Shown here: positions 36,489-45,603 of the stretch, one piece after another
Position numbering within the stretch: the first letter of the stretch is position 1
How the letters are laid out: every line of letters begins with the position of its first letter
Source of the DNA: Rhabdaerophilum calidifontis
GTDB lineage: Bacteria; Pseudomonadota; Alphaproteobacteria; Rhizobiales; Beijerinckiaceae
Assembly: GCF_008641065.1 (NCBI RefSeq)
Contig: NZ_VTRS01000007.1
Coordinates: 1 to 64,000 of the forward strand
Length of the DNA stretch: 64,000 nucleotides
Direction of reading: 5' to 3'
Notes under the pieces: generated by a model
Database searches by the model: none
Told to the model about the DNA's origin: nothing
Seen by the model: the letters and a program-made list of their open reading frames with translations, nothing else
Position numbers and translations under genes: made by a program

Positions 36489-37421
36489 ATGTCGACGCGC
36501 CGCGCCATGGCGGAGGATTCCGCGCCGGTCTCCGATCTCGATCTGCTGGAGGCGGAATCCATCCACATCCTCCGCGAGGTGGCGGCGCAGTTCGCCAATC
36601 CGGTGCTGCTGTATTCGATCGGCAAGGACAGCTCCGTCCTTCTGCATCTGGCGATGAAGGCCTTTTACCCCGCGCCGCCGCCCTTCCCGCTGCTGCATGT
36701 CGATACCGGCTGGAAATTCAGGGAGATGATCGCGTTCCGGGATCGCCGCGCGCGGGAACTCGGCCTGCGCCTGCTGGTGCATATCAACCCGGAGGGTCTC
36801 GCGCGTGGCATCAACCCGCTCGATCATGGTTCCGCGCTCCATACCGACATCATGAAGACGCAGGGGCTGCGGCAGGCGCTCGATGCCCATCGCTTCGACG
36901 CAGCCATCGGCGGCGCCCGGCGCGACGAGGAGGCCGTGCGGGCGAAGGAACGGGTGTTCTCGCTGCGCGCCCCCGGCCATGGCTGGGAGCCGCGCCGTCA
37001 GCGCCCCGAACTCTGGCGGCTCTACAACGGCCGCATGGCGCAGGGCGAGACGATGCGGGTCTTCCCGCTCTCGAACTGGACCGAGCTGGATGTCTGGCGC
37101 TACATCGCCCGCGAGGGGATTCCGGTCGTTCCGCTCTATTTCGCCCGGCCGCGCCCGGTTGTCGAGCGCAACGGCCTGCTGCTGATGGTCGATGACGACC
37201 GGCTGAGGATCGGGCCGGAGGAGATCGTGCGCGAGCGGATGGTCCGCTTCCGGACTCTGGGCTGCTATCCGCTGACCGGGGCCATCGTCTCCGAAGCCGC
37301 GACCCTTGAGGCGATCATCGCCGAAATGGCGGAATCGCGTTCCTCCGAGCGGCAGGGCCGCGCGATCGACCACGATCAATCCGGCTCGATGGAGAAGAAG
37401 AAGCGCGAGGGGTATTTCTGA
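36489..37421 (+). CDS. cysD: CysD, sulfate adenylyltransferase small subunit
   Basis: The 310-residue product has the PP-loop [13 protein letters not shown] near residue 40, the [11 protein letters not shown] and GGARRDEE motifs, and the C-terminal KKREGYF tail typical of CysD. With CysN it forms APS from ATP and sulfate, coupled to GTP hydrolysis. The gene shares one base with the next start (TGATG), so subunit synthesis is coupled. No cysH, cysI or cysG follows, so the purpose here is activated sulfate for the sulfotransferase rather than reduction to cysteine. Confidence 0.93.
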   Translation: MSTRRAMAEDSAPVSDLDLLEAESIHILREVAAQFANPVLLYSIGKDSSVLLHLAMKAFYPAPPPFPLLHVDTGWKFREMIAFRDRRARELGLRLLVHINPEGLARGINPLDHGSALHTDIMKTQGLRQALDAHRFDAAIGGARRDEEAVRAKERVFSLRAPGHGWEPRRQRPELWRLYNGRMAQGETMRVFPLSNWTELDVWRYIAREGIPVVPLYFARPRPVVERNGLLLMVDDDRLRIGPEEIVRERMVRFRTLGCYPLTGAIVSEAATLEAIIAEMAESRSSERQGRAIDHDQSGSMEKKKREGYF

Positions 37422-39289
37422 TGGCGCTGCCGGATTCCGGGCCATCCGCGCGCGGTCTGTTGCGGTTCCTGACCTGCGGCAGCGTCGATGACGGCAAGAG
37501 CAGCCTGATCGGGCGGCTGCTGTTCGAGGCCCGCGCCATCATGGACGACCAGATGGCGAAGCTCGACCGGGACAGCCGCAAGCATGGCACGACCGGCGCG
37601 GCGCCGGACCTCGCCCTGCTCGTGGACGGGCTGCAGGCCGAGCGGGAACAGGGCATCACGATCGATGTCGCCTACCGGTTCTTCGGCACGCCCAGGCGGA
37701 AATTCATCGTGGCCGACACGCCGGGCCATGAGCAATATACCCGCAACATGGCGACCGGCGCCTCGACGGCGGATCTCGCCATCATCCTGGTCGATGCCCG
37801 CAAGCGCCTGCTGCCGCAGACCTTCCGACACAGCCGGATCGCCGCCCTGCTGGGGATCCGCCATGTCGTGCTGGCGGTCAACAAGATGGATCTCGTCGGC
37901 TATGATCAGGCGGTCTTCGAGGCAATCCGCGCCGCCTACGCGCCGCTGGCGCAAGGCCTCGGGTTCCGCTCCGTCGAATCCATTCCGGTCTCGGCCCTCA
38001 ACGGCTGCAACATCGCCGGCGCGCCGGCGTCGACCATGCCGTGGTATCAGGGGGTGACGCTGCTTCCCTATCTCGAGACGGTGGACATCACCCCGGCCGC
38101 GCCGGGGCCGTTCCGGATGCCGGTGCAGCATGTCATCCGCGTCGCGCCGGATTTCCGGGGCTATGCCGGGACGATCGCGGGAGGCACCGTCGCGCCCGGC
38201 GATTCCGTCGTCGTGCTTCCCTCGGGGCGCGCATCGCGTGTCGGGCGCATCGTCACCATGGCGGGCGACCTGCCGCGCGCCGGGGCGGGGCAGGCGGTGA
38301 CGCTGACGCTTGCGGACGATGTCGATATCGCGCGGGGCGATCTCCTCGCCTCCGCCGAAAGCCCCCCCGAATTCGCCGATCAGCTGGCGGCGGATCTGGT
38401 CTGGATGGCGGAGACGCCGCTGCTGCCGGGCCGGCGCTACCTGCTGCGGGTCGGGACATCGGAAACCGGGGTCGCGATCACCGCCCTCAAGCACGAGATC
38501 GATATCGCGACGGGCGAGCCGCGCGCCGCGCGGGCGCTGGCCATGAACGCGATCGGGCGCGTGACCCTGGGGCTCGACCGCGCGATCCCGTTCGATCCCT
38601 ACGAGTCCTGCCGCGAGACCGGCGGCTTCATCCTCATCGACCGGGAAAGCGGGGATGTCCTGGCGGCTGGCATGATCCGGCACGCCCTGCGCCGGGCCTC
38701 CAACATCGCCTGGCAGGGCTTCTCGGTGGACCGCGCCGCCCGCGCGCGGCTCAAGGGGCATCAGGGCGCCGCGATCTGGTTCACCGGCCTTTCAGGCTCG
38801 GGGAAATCGACGCTCGCGGACAGGCTCGACCGGGCGCTGGTGCGCGAGGGCTGCCATACCTACGTGCTGGACGGCGACAATATCCGGCACGGCCTCAACC
38901 GCGATCTCGGCTTCACCGAGGCCGATCGGGTTGAGAATATCCGTCGGGTCGCCGAGGTGGCGCGGCTGTTCGTGGATGCGGGGCTGATCGTGATCGTCTC
39001 GTTCATCTCGCCCTTCCGGGCCGATCGCGCCATGGCCAGGTCGCTGTTCGAGCCGGGCCGGTTCTTCGAGGTCTTCGTCGATACGCCGCTCGAGGAATGC
39101 GAGCGCCGCGACCCCAAGGGCCTCTATGCCAAGGCGCGCGCCGGCAAGCTTCCGAACTTCACGGGGATCGACCAGCCCTACGAGCCGCCCGAAACCCCCG
39201 AATTGCGGATCATGACCGGCGAGCTGAGCCCGGAGGCCGGGGCCGAGCGCCTCCTCGGCCTGCTGCGCGGCGGGGGAATCCTGCCGTGA
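37421..39289 (+). CDS. cysNC: CysNC, fused sulfate adenylyltransferase GTPase and APS kinase
   Basis: The product is 622 residues. Residues 1-430 are CysN: GTPase G1 [15 protein letters not shown]3 [13 protein letters not shown]4 NKMD, then an EF-Tu-like beta-barrel. The last 180 residues are APS kinase: Walker [15 protein letters not shown] and [16 protein letters not shown]. Together with CysD it converts sulfate to PAPS. The fused NodQ-type arrangement is common in alphaproteobacteria. It lies in the same operon as the sulfotransferase at 34557 and overlaps the following gene by 4 bases (GTGA). Confidence 0.93.
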   Translation: MALPDSGPSARGLLRFLTCGSVDDGKSSLIGRLLFEARAIMDDQMAKLDRDSRKHGTTGAAPDLALLVDGLQAEREQGITIDVAYRFFGTPRRKFIVADTPGHEQYTRNMATGASTADLAIILVDARKRLLPQTFRHSRIAALLGIRHVVLAVNKMDLVGYDQAVFEAIRAAYAPLAQGLGFRSVESIPVSALNGCNIAGAPASTMPWYQGVTLLPYLETVDITPAAPGPFRMPVQHVIRVAPDFRGYAGTIAGGTVAPGDSVVVLPSGRASRVGRIVTMAGDLPRAGAGQAVTLTLADDVDIARGDLLASAESPPEFADQLAADLVWMAETPLLPGRRYLLRVGTSETGVAITALKHEIDIATGEPRAARALAMNAIGRVTLGLDRAIPFDPYESCRETGGFILIDRESGDVLAAGMIRHALRRASNIAWQGFSVDRAARARLKGHQGAAIWFTGLSGSGKSTLADRLDRALVREGCHTYVLDGDNIRHGLNRDLGFTEADRVENIRRVAEVARLFVDAGLIVIVSFISPFRADRAMARSLFEPGRFFEVFVDTPLEECERRDPKGLYAKARAGKLPNFTGIDQPYEPPETPELRIMTGELSPEAGAERLLGLLRGGGILP

Positions 39290-40716
39290 AGCGGCGGGTG
39301 CTGTTCACCTTCTCGGTTCTTCATGCCCGCGCCGAAATGGCGCGCCTGATGCCGGAATTCCGGGATCGGGGCTGGGATGTGCACCTGCTGATCGGCTTTC
39401 GCGGGCCGGCCGCCGATGCGCTGGCGGCGGCGGCGCAGGCCGAGGGGACCACGGTCCACCGCGTCCCCGATCCCTGGGCCTATGGCGCAGCGCCGGCGAA
39501 CCCGGCGCAGGATGCCGGCGCGGCGGCCGGCACGGTCCGTAGGCCCGGGCGCAGGCCGCGCGTGCCCGCACCGCTTCGCCCCTTCGTCAACGCGCTGCTC
39601 TATGCGTGCGGCGGCTTCCGCCAGCGCGCGCATGCCCGCCGGCTTCTCGGGGATATCCGGCCGGACGTGGTGGTCGCGAACAATTTCCACAGCTGCTGCG
39701 AGTTCGACAACGCGATGAATGTCGAGGCGCGGCGGCAGGGCGTGCCGCGCGCCTGCGTGCTGACATCGCCGCTGGTCGCCGGGATCATCGGCCGCCGGGC
39801 CCGTCTGTCCAATTACCATCTCGGGATGGTCGATGGCAGCCACCGGGCCGATGCGCATCTGCTCTCCCGTATCCTCGCCCGCCTGCGGCCGGATTGGACC
39901 GTGGGGGAGGGCGCCGAGCGCATCCTGTGCTGGCCGGGGGAGAAGATCGCGGGCGGCTTCATCGCCGGCCTCGCCCGGCGCGATGTCTGGGAAAATCCTT
40001 CCGGCGATTTCGACCGGATCTACGCGCCGTCGGACAAATCCCGGCAGCTTCTCGTGGCGAGCGGCACCGAGGCCGGGCTGATCCGGGTCTTCGGCCCGCC
40101 GCGGCTCGACCCCGTGATCGCCGAGGCGGCCGATAGTTCGCTCCGCGCCGAAATGGCGGCCCGCTTCGGCCTGCGGCCGGACGAGCCCTATATCCTCTAC
40201 AATGTCGAGCCGTCCTGGGAGCATCATTACTGCGACCGGGAAACCCATTTCGCGCGCATCGAGCGCATCGCGGCCTTCCTCGTCCGGCAGCCGCTGCGCA
40301 CGCTCGTGTCCCTCCATCCCCTCTGCGCGGCGGAGGATTACGCGCCGCTGCTGGAGCGCGCGCCGCAGATCACGATCAGCCGCGGGATGGGGATCGAGCG
40401 GCTCTATCCCGGCTGCCGCCTGGTACTGTCCTTCGGCTGCTCCACCAATGCCTATGCGGTGCTCTGGAACAAGCCGCTGGTGATGTATGACTGGTTCGGC
40501 ATCCGCGCCGATCCATGGCGCTGGTCGCTCTACGATCAGCCGCGCCTCACCGCCGTGACGAGTTTCGAGGATCTCGAGCGCTGCGTCGCGGCGGAGTTGC
40601 TGCGCCCGGTGGACTCCGGCATCCCGGAGACGCTTCCGGTCTCGCCGGCTGCGCCCCGCATCGTCGACGACATCATCGCGCTTGCCTCGCGCCCGCCGCT
40701 ATCCCAAACAGCCTGA
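39286..40716 (+). CDS. Probable GT-B-like surface glycan protein of unknown specificity
   Basis: The 476-residue product starts at GTG overlapping the cysNC stop. The N-terminal domain opens [21 protein letters not shown], like a GT-B acceptor domain. The C-terminal half contains [25 protein letters not shown] and [22 protein letters not shown], reminiscent of capsule/polysialic-type transferases and epimerase-like folds in which a donor-binding loop selects the sugar. No classical E-x7-E is clear. I cannot assign the linkage. Position after PAPS synthesis does not help to define it. Confidence 0.55.
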   Translation: MKRRVLFTFSVLHARAEMARLMPEFRDRGWDVHLLIGFRGPAADALAAAAQAEGTTVHRVPDPWAYGAAPANPAQDAGAAAGTVRRPGRRPRVPAPLRPFVNALLYACGGFRQRAHARRLLGDIRPDVVVANNFHSCCEFDNAMNVEARRQGVPRACVLTSPLVAGIIGRRARLSNYHLGMVDGSHRADAHLLSRILARLRPDWTVGEGAERILCWPGEKIAGGFIAGLARRDVWENPSGDFDRIYAPSDKSRQLLVASGTEAGLIRVFGPPRLDPVIAEAADSSLRAEMAARFGLRPDEPYILYNVEPSWEHHYCDRETHFARIERIAAFLVRQPLRTLVSLHPLCAAEDYAPLLERAPQITISRGMGIERLYPGCRLVLSFGCSTNAYAVLWNKPLVMYDWFGIRADPWRWSLYDQPRLTAVTSFEDLERCVAAELLRPVDSGIPETLPVSPAAPRIVDDIIALASRPPLSQTA

Positions 40717-40719
40717 ACC

Positions 40720-42063
40720 ATGCGCACGCTCATCCGCGATCTCTGCAGTTTCCGCACGGCCGTCGTCGCAGACGACAATGAGGGGCTGTTCCGGCGCATC
40801 GCCGCGGAATTGCCGCTCGAGATCCGGCGCTACCCGTCGGGGCTCACGCATAATGGCTGGACTGTTCCGAAGAATTGGCGCGTGCGCAGGGCCAAGCTCT
40901 ATCGGGACGGCGTGGAGATCTTCGACGGAACCGGAAACGCGCTGGCGGTCGGCTATTATTCCCGTTCCTTCAGCGGTGAACTCGATTGGGAGGAGCTGCG
41001 GCCCCGGCTGGTGACGAACCCGGACCTGCCGGATGCCTTCATGTTCCATTGCATGTGGCAATACCGCCCCTGGGATGCGGATTGGCGCCTCGTCCTGCCC
41101 TATTCCCTTTATGGCACGCTCGGACCGGGGCGCTACCGCGTCGAGCTCGAAACGGAATACGAGGATGGCGAGATGCTGGTGGGCATCGCCCACAAGCGGG
41201 GCGCCAGCCGGAAGACGATCGTCTTCAACGCGCACAATTGCCATCCGCACATGGCCAATGACGGCTTCGCCGGCGTCGCGGTCTTGATCCGGCTCATGCA
41301 GCGGCTCATGCAACGCGAGACGTTCTACAGCTACCGTCTCGTCATCGCGCCCGAACATCTCGGCACGGTGTTCTATCTCGCGGATCTGCCGCCGGACGAG
41401 ATCGAGACGCTCGTGGCCGGATTGTTCGAGGAGATGCCGGGCACCGGCGCACCGATCAAGGCGACCGCCACCTTCCTCGGCGGGCAGATGCTGGATCAGG
41501 CCGTCTCCAATGCGCTGCGCCACCATGCGCGCGCGCATCATCTCGTGCCCTGGCGCAAGGGCGCGGGCAACGACGAGACGGTCTGGGAGGCGCCCGGATA
41601 CGAGGTTCCCTTCGTCGAGATCACGCGGTGCGAGGACCAGTTCGCGCCGTTTCGCGAATATCATTCGAGCCTCGACGGCCCGGACCTGATGCAGCCGCAA
41701 CAGCTGGAAGAAATGCTGAACGTGCTGGTGAAGATCGTTGAATCGCTCGAGGACAACGTGACGATCCGCCGCCGGTTCGACGGCCTGATCTGCCTGTCGA
41801 ACCCCGCCTACGATCTCTACATGGAGCGGCCGGACCCGACCGTGACCAAGGATCTCGCAGCGGATGCCGAACTCTGGGGCCATCTGCTGGATTGCCTGCT
41901 GCGCTATTTCGACGGCAGCATGAGCGTGCTCGACATCGCCGAGCGGCACGGCCTGCCCTTCGACCGGCTGCGGCGCTATCTCGGCCGGTTTCAGGAGAAG
42001 GGACTGGTTGCGCTCGAAAGGGCCGAGATCCCCCGTCGCAAACCGGAGCGGATGGCGCCATGA
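40720..42063 (+). CDS. DUF4910/aminopeptidase-like protein with C-terminal winged helix
   Basis: The product is 447 residues. NAHNCHPHMANDGFAG and APEHLGTVFY match the zinc-ligand regions of the DUF4910 family, which has an M28-peptidase-like fold with an inserted small domain. The last 60 residues (LDIAERHGLPFDRLRRYLGRF) look like a winged helix. Family members occur in glycan and natural-product clusters, with a proposed aminopeptidase/deacylase role that is not established. The gene overlaps hisH by 4 bases, so it may belong to the amidine module. Confidence 0.72.
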   Translation: MRTLIRDLCSFRTAVVADDNEGLFRRIAAELPLEIRRYPSGLTHNGWTVPKNWRVRRAKLYRDGVEIFDGTGNALAVGYYSRSFSGELDWEELRPRLVTNPDLPDAFMFHCMWQYRPWDADWRLVLPYSLYGTLGPGRYRVELETEYEDGEMLVGIAHKRGASRKTIVFNAHNCHPHMANDGFAGVAVLIRLMQRLMQRETFYSYRLVIAPEHLGTVFYLADLPPDEIETLVAGLFEEMPGTGAPIKATATFLGGQMLDQAVSNALRHHARAHHLVPWRKGAGNDETVWEAPGYEVPFVEITRCEDQFAPFREYHSSLDGPDLMQPQQLEEMLNVLVKIVESLEDNVTIRRRFDGLICLSNPAYDLYMERPDPTVTKDLAADAELWGHLLDCLLRYFDGSMSVLDIAERHGLPFDRLRRYLGRFQEKGLVALERAEIPRRKPERMAP

Positions 42064-42683
42064 TCACGATCATCGACAGCGGCATCGCCAATATCGGCTC
42101 GGTGCTCTCGGCCTTGAGGCGCATCGAGGCGCCCGCCGAGACGACGCGGCAGCCCGAGATGGTGGCGCGCGCGCGGGCGCTTCTGCTGCCGGGTGTCGGG
42201 GCCTTCGGCGACGGCATGGCGAGCCTGGAGCAGAACGGCCTCGTCGATCCGATCCGCCGGGCGGCGGCGCGCGGCGTCCCCGTTCTCGGCATCTGCCTCG
42301 GCATGCAGCTCCTGGCCGAGGGGAGCGACGAATTCGGCGCCCATGCCGGGCTCGGTCTGGTTTCCGGGCGGGCGATCCGCCTGCAACCGCAGCGGCCGGG
42401 GGAAAGGGTGCCGAATATCGGCTGGTGCGATATCCGGCCCAGGCCCGAGGCGCGATTGTTCAAGGGCATTCCGCCCGGCGCCAGCGTCTATTTCGCGCAT
42501 AGCTACCACGTCGTCTGCCACCGGGACGAGGACGTCGCCGCCGAGATGGCCTATGGCAATGGGCGGATCACGGTCGCGATCGAGCGCGGCAGGGTGTTCG
42601 GCGCGCAGTTCCATCCCGAGAAGAGCCAGGATGCGGGTCTCGCGATGCTGGCGGCCTTCGCGGATTACTGCCGGAACCTCTGA
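42060..42683 (+). CDS. hisH: HisH-like glutamine amidotransferase of the amidine module
   Basis: The product is 207 residues. It is a class I glutaminase with the nucleophile in GICLGMQLL (Cys79) and His/Glu in FHPEKSQ (about residues 184-187), plus PNIGWC and YFAHSYH, which are HisH-specific. In histidine synthesis HisH feeds ammonia to HisF. In sugar-amidine loci the HisH paralog feeds a HisF paralog and WbpG. No other his genes are present and a HisF domain lies one gene downstream, so the second role is favoured. ATG 42060 overlaps the DUF4910 gene stop. Confidence 0.85.
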   Translation: MITIIDSGIANIGSVLSALRRIEAPAETTRQPEMVARARALLLPGVGAFGDGMASLEQNGLVDPIRRAAARGVPVLGICLGMQLLAEGSDEFGAHAGLGLVSGRAIRLQPQRPGERVPNIGWCDIRPRPEARLFKGIPPGASVYFAHSYHVVCHRDEDVAAEMAYGNGRITVAIERGRVFGAQFHPEKSQDAGLAMLAAFADYCRNL

Positions 42684-42708
42684 GGTCGAAGGATGCGGGG
42701 AGCCTGAC

Positions 42709-43512
42709 ATGCGCAGCAAGGAATATTGGGAGCAGCGGGCCGGCGCCTATCGCGACACGATGGCGACCCCCTATCACCGGAACCGGCTGCGCATGGTGGA
42801 GGCGCTGCTCGCCGGGGCGCGGCTTGACGGGGCTGCGGTCGATTTCGGCTGCGGCGACGGAATCATGTCGGAACGCATCCTCGATCTCGGCGGCAGCGTG
42901 ATTGCAATCGATATCGATCGAAGCATGGTGCACGCCACGCAGGAGCGTCTGTCGCGCTTCGGAGGCGGTTGGCAGGTTCTCCAGGGAACCGAAACCGCTC
43001 TGGCGCCGATCGCCACGGCGAGCCAGGATCTGGTTCTGGCGCTAAATGTCCTCGCCTATATGGGGGCGGAGGAAGGCGAGAGATTCTATGCGGAGACGAG
43101 CAGAATTCTCAAGCCCGGCGGCCATCTTGTTGTTACCCATTCGAACGAATTGTTCGACATGTTTACGTTGAACAAGAAAACCGTTGAATTCTATCGGAAT
43201 AATTTCTCCGATTTCGTGGACAACGGCGAGGTTTCCGCATTGCTGACCCATCCGGACAAGCCGGACCGGGCCTCCTTCCCGACGCGAGAGAATCCTCTGG
43301 CCTATGGCGCCAGGCTGAAGCGCTTCTCGCTGTTCGAGGAGCGGCAGGAATTCGCCATCCTGCATCCCCGGCCGCCGCTGCTGATGCCGGGGTTCAACCC
43401 GGATGATCTTGCGGCGAGGGAGATGGAGGATACGATCGGCTGGGCCGAGGATGTCCGCTGGAAACTGATGTTCATGTGCAGCGTTTTCGGCGCACGCTTC
43501 GTGAAGGGGTGA
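42709..43512 (+). CDS. Class I SAM-dependent methyltransferase
   Basis: The product is 267 residues, with GGGGAG as ribosome-binding site 7 bases before ATG 42709. Motif I is AVDFGCGDGIMSERI, the acidic loop is VIAIDIDRSM, and ILKPGGHLVVTHSNELFDMF is motif VI. Bases 43100-43230 are markedly AT-richer than the surroundings. It is inserted between hisH and the HisF-WbpG fusion gene, suggesting that it acts on the same amidino-sugar. Confidence 0.8.
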   Translation: MRSKEYWEQRAGAYRDTMATPYHRNRLRMVEALLAGARLDGAAVDFGCGDGIMSERILDLGGSVIAIDIDRSMVHATQERLSRFGGGWQVLQGTETALAPIATASQDLVLALNVLAYMGAEEGERFYAETSRILKPGGHLVVTHSNELFDMFTLNKKTVEFYRNNFSDFVDNGEVSALLTHPDKPDRASFPTRENPLAYGARLKRFSLFEERQEFAILHPRPPLLMPGFNPDDLAAREMEDTIGWAEDVRWKLMFMCSVFGARFVKG

Positions 43513-43519
43513 TCGCCCG

Positions 43520-45601
43520 ATGACGATCGCTGCTCCGCCGACCACTCGCCCCCGGCTGGTGCCCGTGCTTCTGCTGAAGCACGGCGTCATCGTCCGCAGC
43601 CAGCTGTTCAAGGTGCACCAGGTCATCGGCAACCCGATGAGCAGCGTGCAGCGCTTCTCGGACTGGAATGTCGATGAACTCGTCGTGCTGGATATCAGCC
43701 GCGGCGAGGAGGGGCACGATCTGCGCCGCGACGATCTCCAGCAGAGCTATGCCGGCAATTCCGCGCTTGATGTGCTGCGGGCGATTGCCGAGGTCTGTTT
43801 CATGCCGCTGACCTTCGGCGGGCGGATCCGGTCGCTCCGCGACATCGAGGCGCGGCTCGCCGCGGGCGCGGACAAGGTGACCCTGAACACCGCCGCCTTC
43901 GAAACGCCCGGGCTTGTGGAGGAGGCGGCGCGGCGTTTCGGCGAGCAATGCATCGTGGTCTCGATCGACGCGCGCGCCCGCGAGGCGGGGCGATGGGAGG
44001 TGTTCGTCGACGGCGCCCGCCGGCCCACCCGGCTCGATCCGGCCGATTGGGCGCGGCAGATGCAGGAGCGCGGCGCCGGCGAGATCTTCCTCAATTCCAT
44101 CGACCGCGACGGCTCCGGCATGGGTTACGATACCGCGCTGATCCGGCATGTGACGCAGGCGGTCGCCATCCCCGTCGTCGCCTGCGGCGGGGTCGGGCGC
44201 TACGCGCATTTCCCGGCCGCGATCGAGGCCGGCGCCTCGGCGGCGGCGGCGGCGAACATCTTCCATTTCTTCGAGCTGAGCTATTCCCACGGCAAGCAGG
44301 CCTGCCTCGATGCCGGCCTGCCGATGCGCCCGGTCGGGCTCGGCTCGCGCTTCCTGTGCCGGGAGCCCCGCTACGACACCGCCCGCGAGGATGCCCGCAT
44401 CGCCGAAAGGCTCCGCCGGGCGGAAACCGGGGATTTCGCGGCCGCGCGGCCGCCGGGCGGTCGCGGCCATGCGGCGGTGCGCTGGTGCTCGGCCTGCGTC
44501 TACCCGACGATCTCGGCCGCGCCGATGGAATTCGACGATGCGGGCGTCTGCACCGGCTGCCAGATGGCGAAGGTCAAGGCGGCGATCCCGCGTTCTGAAT
44601 GGGACCGCCGCCGCGAGATCCTGCGCGAACTGGTCGAGCGCCACCGCAGCCGGGACGGCGCGCGCCATGATTGCGTGATCGCGGTTTCCGGCGGCAAGGA
44701 CAGCTATTTCCAGACGCACGTCCTCAAGCACGAATTCGGGCTCAACCCGCTGCTCGTCACATATGACGGCAACAACTGGACCGATGTCGGCTGGCGCAAC
44801 ATGGTGCGCATGCGCGAGGCCTTCGACGTCGATCACGTCGTGGTCCGGCCCTCGGTGGCGACACTGCGAAAGCTCAACCGCCTCGCCTTCGTGATCATGG
44901 GCGACATGAACTGGCACGCGCATGTCGGCATCATGACGGTGCCGATGCGGGTTGCGGCCGAGCGGGGCATTCCGCTGGTCTTCTACGGCGAGCACGGCTA
45001 TCTCGACCTTTGCGGCCAGTTCTCGATGGACGATTTCCCGGAAGTGACGTTCCGCGACCGGCTCGAGCATTTCGCGCGCGGGTATGAATGGACGTATTTC
45101 GTCGGCCGCGAGGGGCTCACGAGCGGCGATATGATCCCGTGGAAATATCCCTCGGATCAGGCGTTGTTCGACCTCGACCTGCGCGGCATCTTCCTGGGCA
45201 ATTACATTTATTGGGAAGCGAATGACCATGGCCGGATGGTCGTCGAGAAATACGGCTTCGAGGTCAGCACCACGCCGTTCGACAGGACCTACCGGACCAT
45301 GTCGAACCTCGACGACATGCACGAGAACGGCGTGCATGATTATCTCAAATACATCAAGTTCGGCTATGGGCGCGCCACCGACCACGCCTCGAAGGATATC
45401 CGCGCCGGCCTGATGACCCGTGCCCGCGCGATCGAACTGGTGAACCATTACGATCCGATCAAGCCCTCCGACCTCGCGCGCTGGCTGGATTATGTCGGCA
45501 TGAGCGAGGCGGAATTCGACCGCATCGCCGACACGTTCCGCGATCCCCGCGTGTGGTCCTTCGAGAACGGTCGCTGGAAGCGCGACAGGCTGGAAGGCTG
45601 A
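43520..45601 (+). CDS. HisF-like cyclase domain fused to WbpG-like N-acetyl sugar amidotransferase
   Basis: The product is 693 residues in two domains. Residues 1-280 are a HisF-type (beta/alpha)8 barrel: LTFGGRI and LNSIDRDGSGMGYD are phosphate-site motifs and the Asp of VSIDAR is kept. The N-terminal catalytic Asp of true HisF is replaced by Leu in VPVLLLKHG, as in sugar-amidine paralogs. From about residue 317 a WbpG-type domain follows, with CSAC and CTGC zinc Cys pairs and PP-loop VSGGKDS near 389. In Pseudomonas these are two separate proteins (HisF and WbpG). Fusion would channel ammonia from HisH directly to the amidinating site. It is one continuous frame with no stop or frameshift between domains. 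Confidence 0.87.
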   Translation: MTIAAPPTTRPRLVPVLLLKHGVIVRSQLFKVHQVIGNPMSSVQRFSDWNVDELVVLDISRGEEGHDLRRDDLQQSYAGNSALDVLRAIAEVCFMPLTFGGRIRSLRDIEARLAAGADKVTLNTAAFETPGLVEEAARRFGEQCIVVSIDARAREAGRWEVFVDGARRPTRLDPADWARQMQERGAGEIFLNSIDRDGSGMGYDTALIRHVTQAVAIPVVACGGVGRYAHFPAAIEAGASAAAAANIFHFFELSYSHGKQACLDAGLPMRPVGLGSRFLCREPRYDTAREDARIAERLRRAETGDFAAARPPGGRGHAAVRWCSACVYPTISAAPMEFDDAGVCTGCQMAKVKAAIPRSEWDRRREILRELVERHRSRDGARHDCVIAVSGGKDSYFQTHVLKHEFGLNPLLVTYDGNNWTDVGWRNMVRMREAFDVDHVVVRPSVATLRKLNRLAFVIMGDMNWHAHVGIMTVPMRVAAERGIPLVFYGEHGYLDLCGQFSMDDFPEVTFRDRLEHFARGYEWTYFVGREGLTSGDMIPWKYPSDQALFDLDLRGIFLGNYIYWEANDHGRMVVEKYGFEVSTTPFDRTYRTMSNLDDMHENGVHDYLKYIKFGYGRATDHASKDIRAGLMTRARAIELVNHYDPIKPSDLARWLDYVGMSEAEFDRIADTFRDPRVWSFENGRWKRDRLEG

Positions 45602-45603
45602 AC

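Noticed and set aside
41131-41139. GCGGTAGCG on the minus strand
   Set aside because: It is within coding DNA and antisense to the operon, and shows that 9-base matches arise by chance here.
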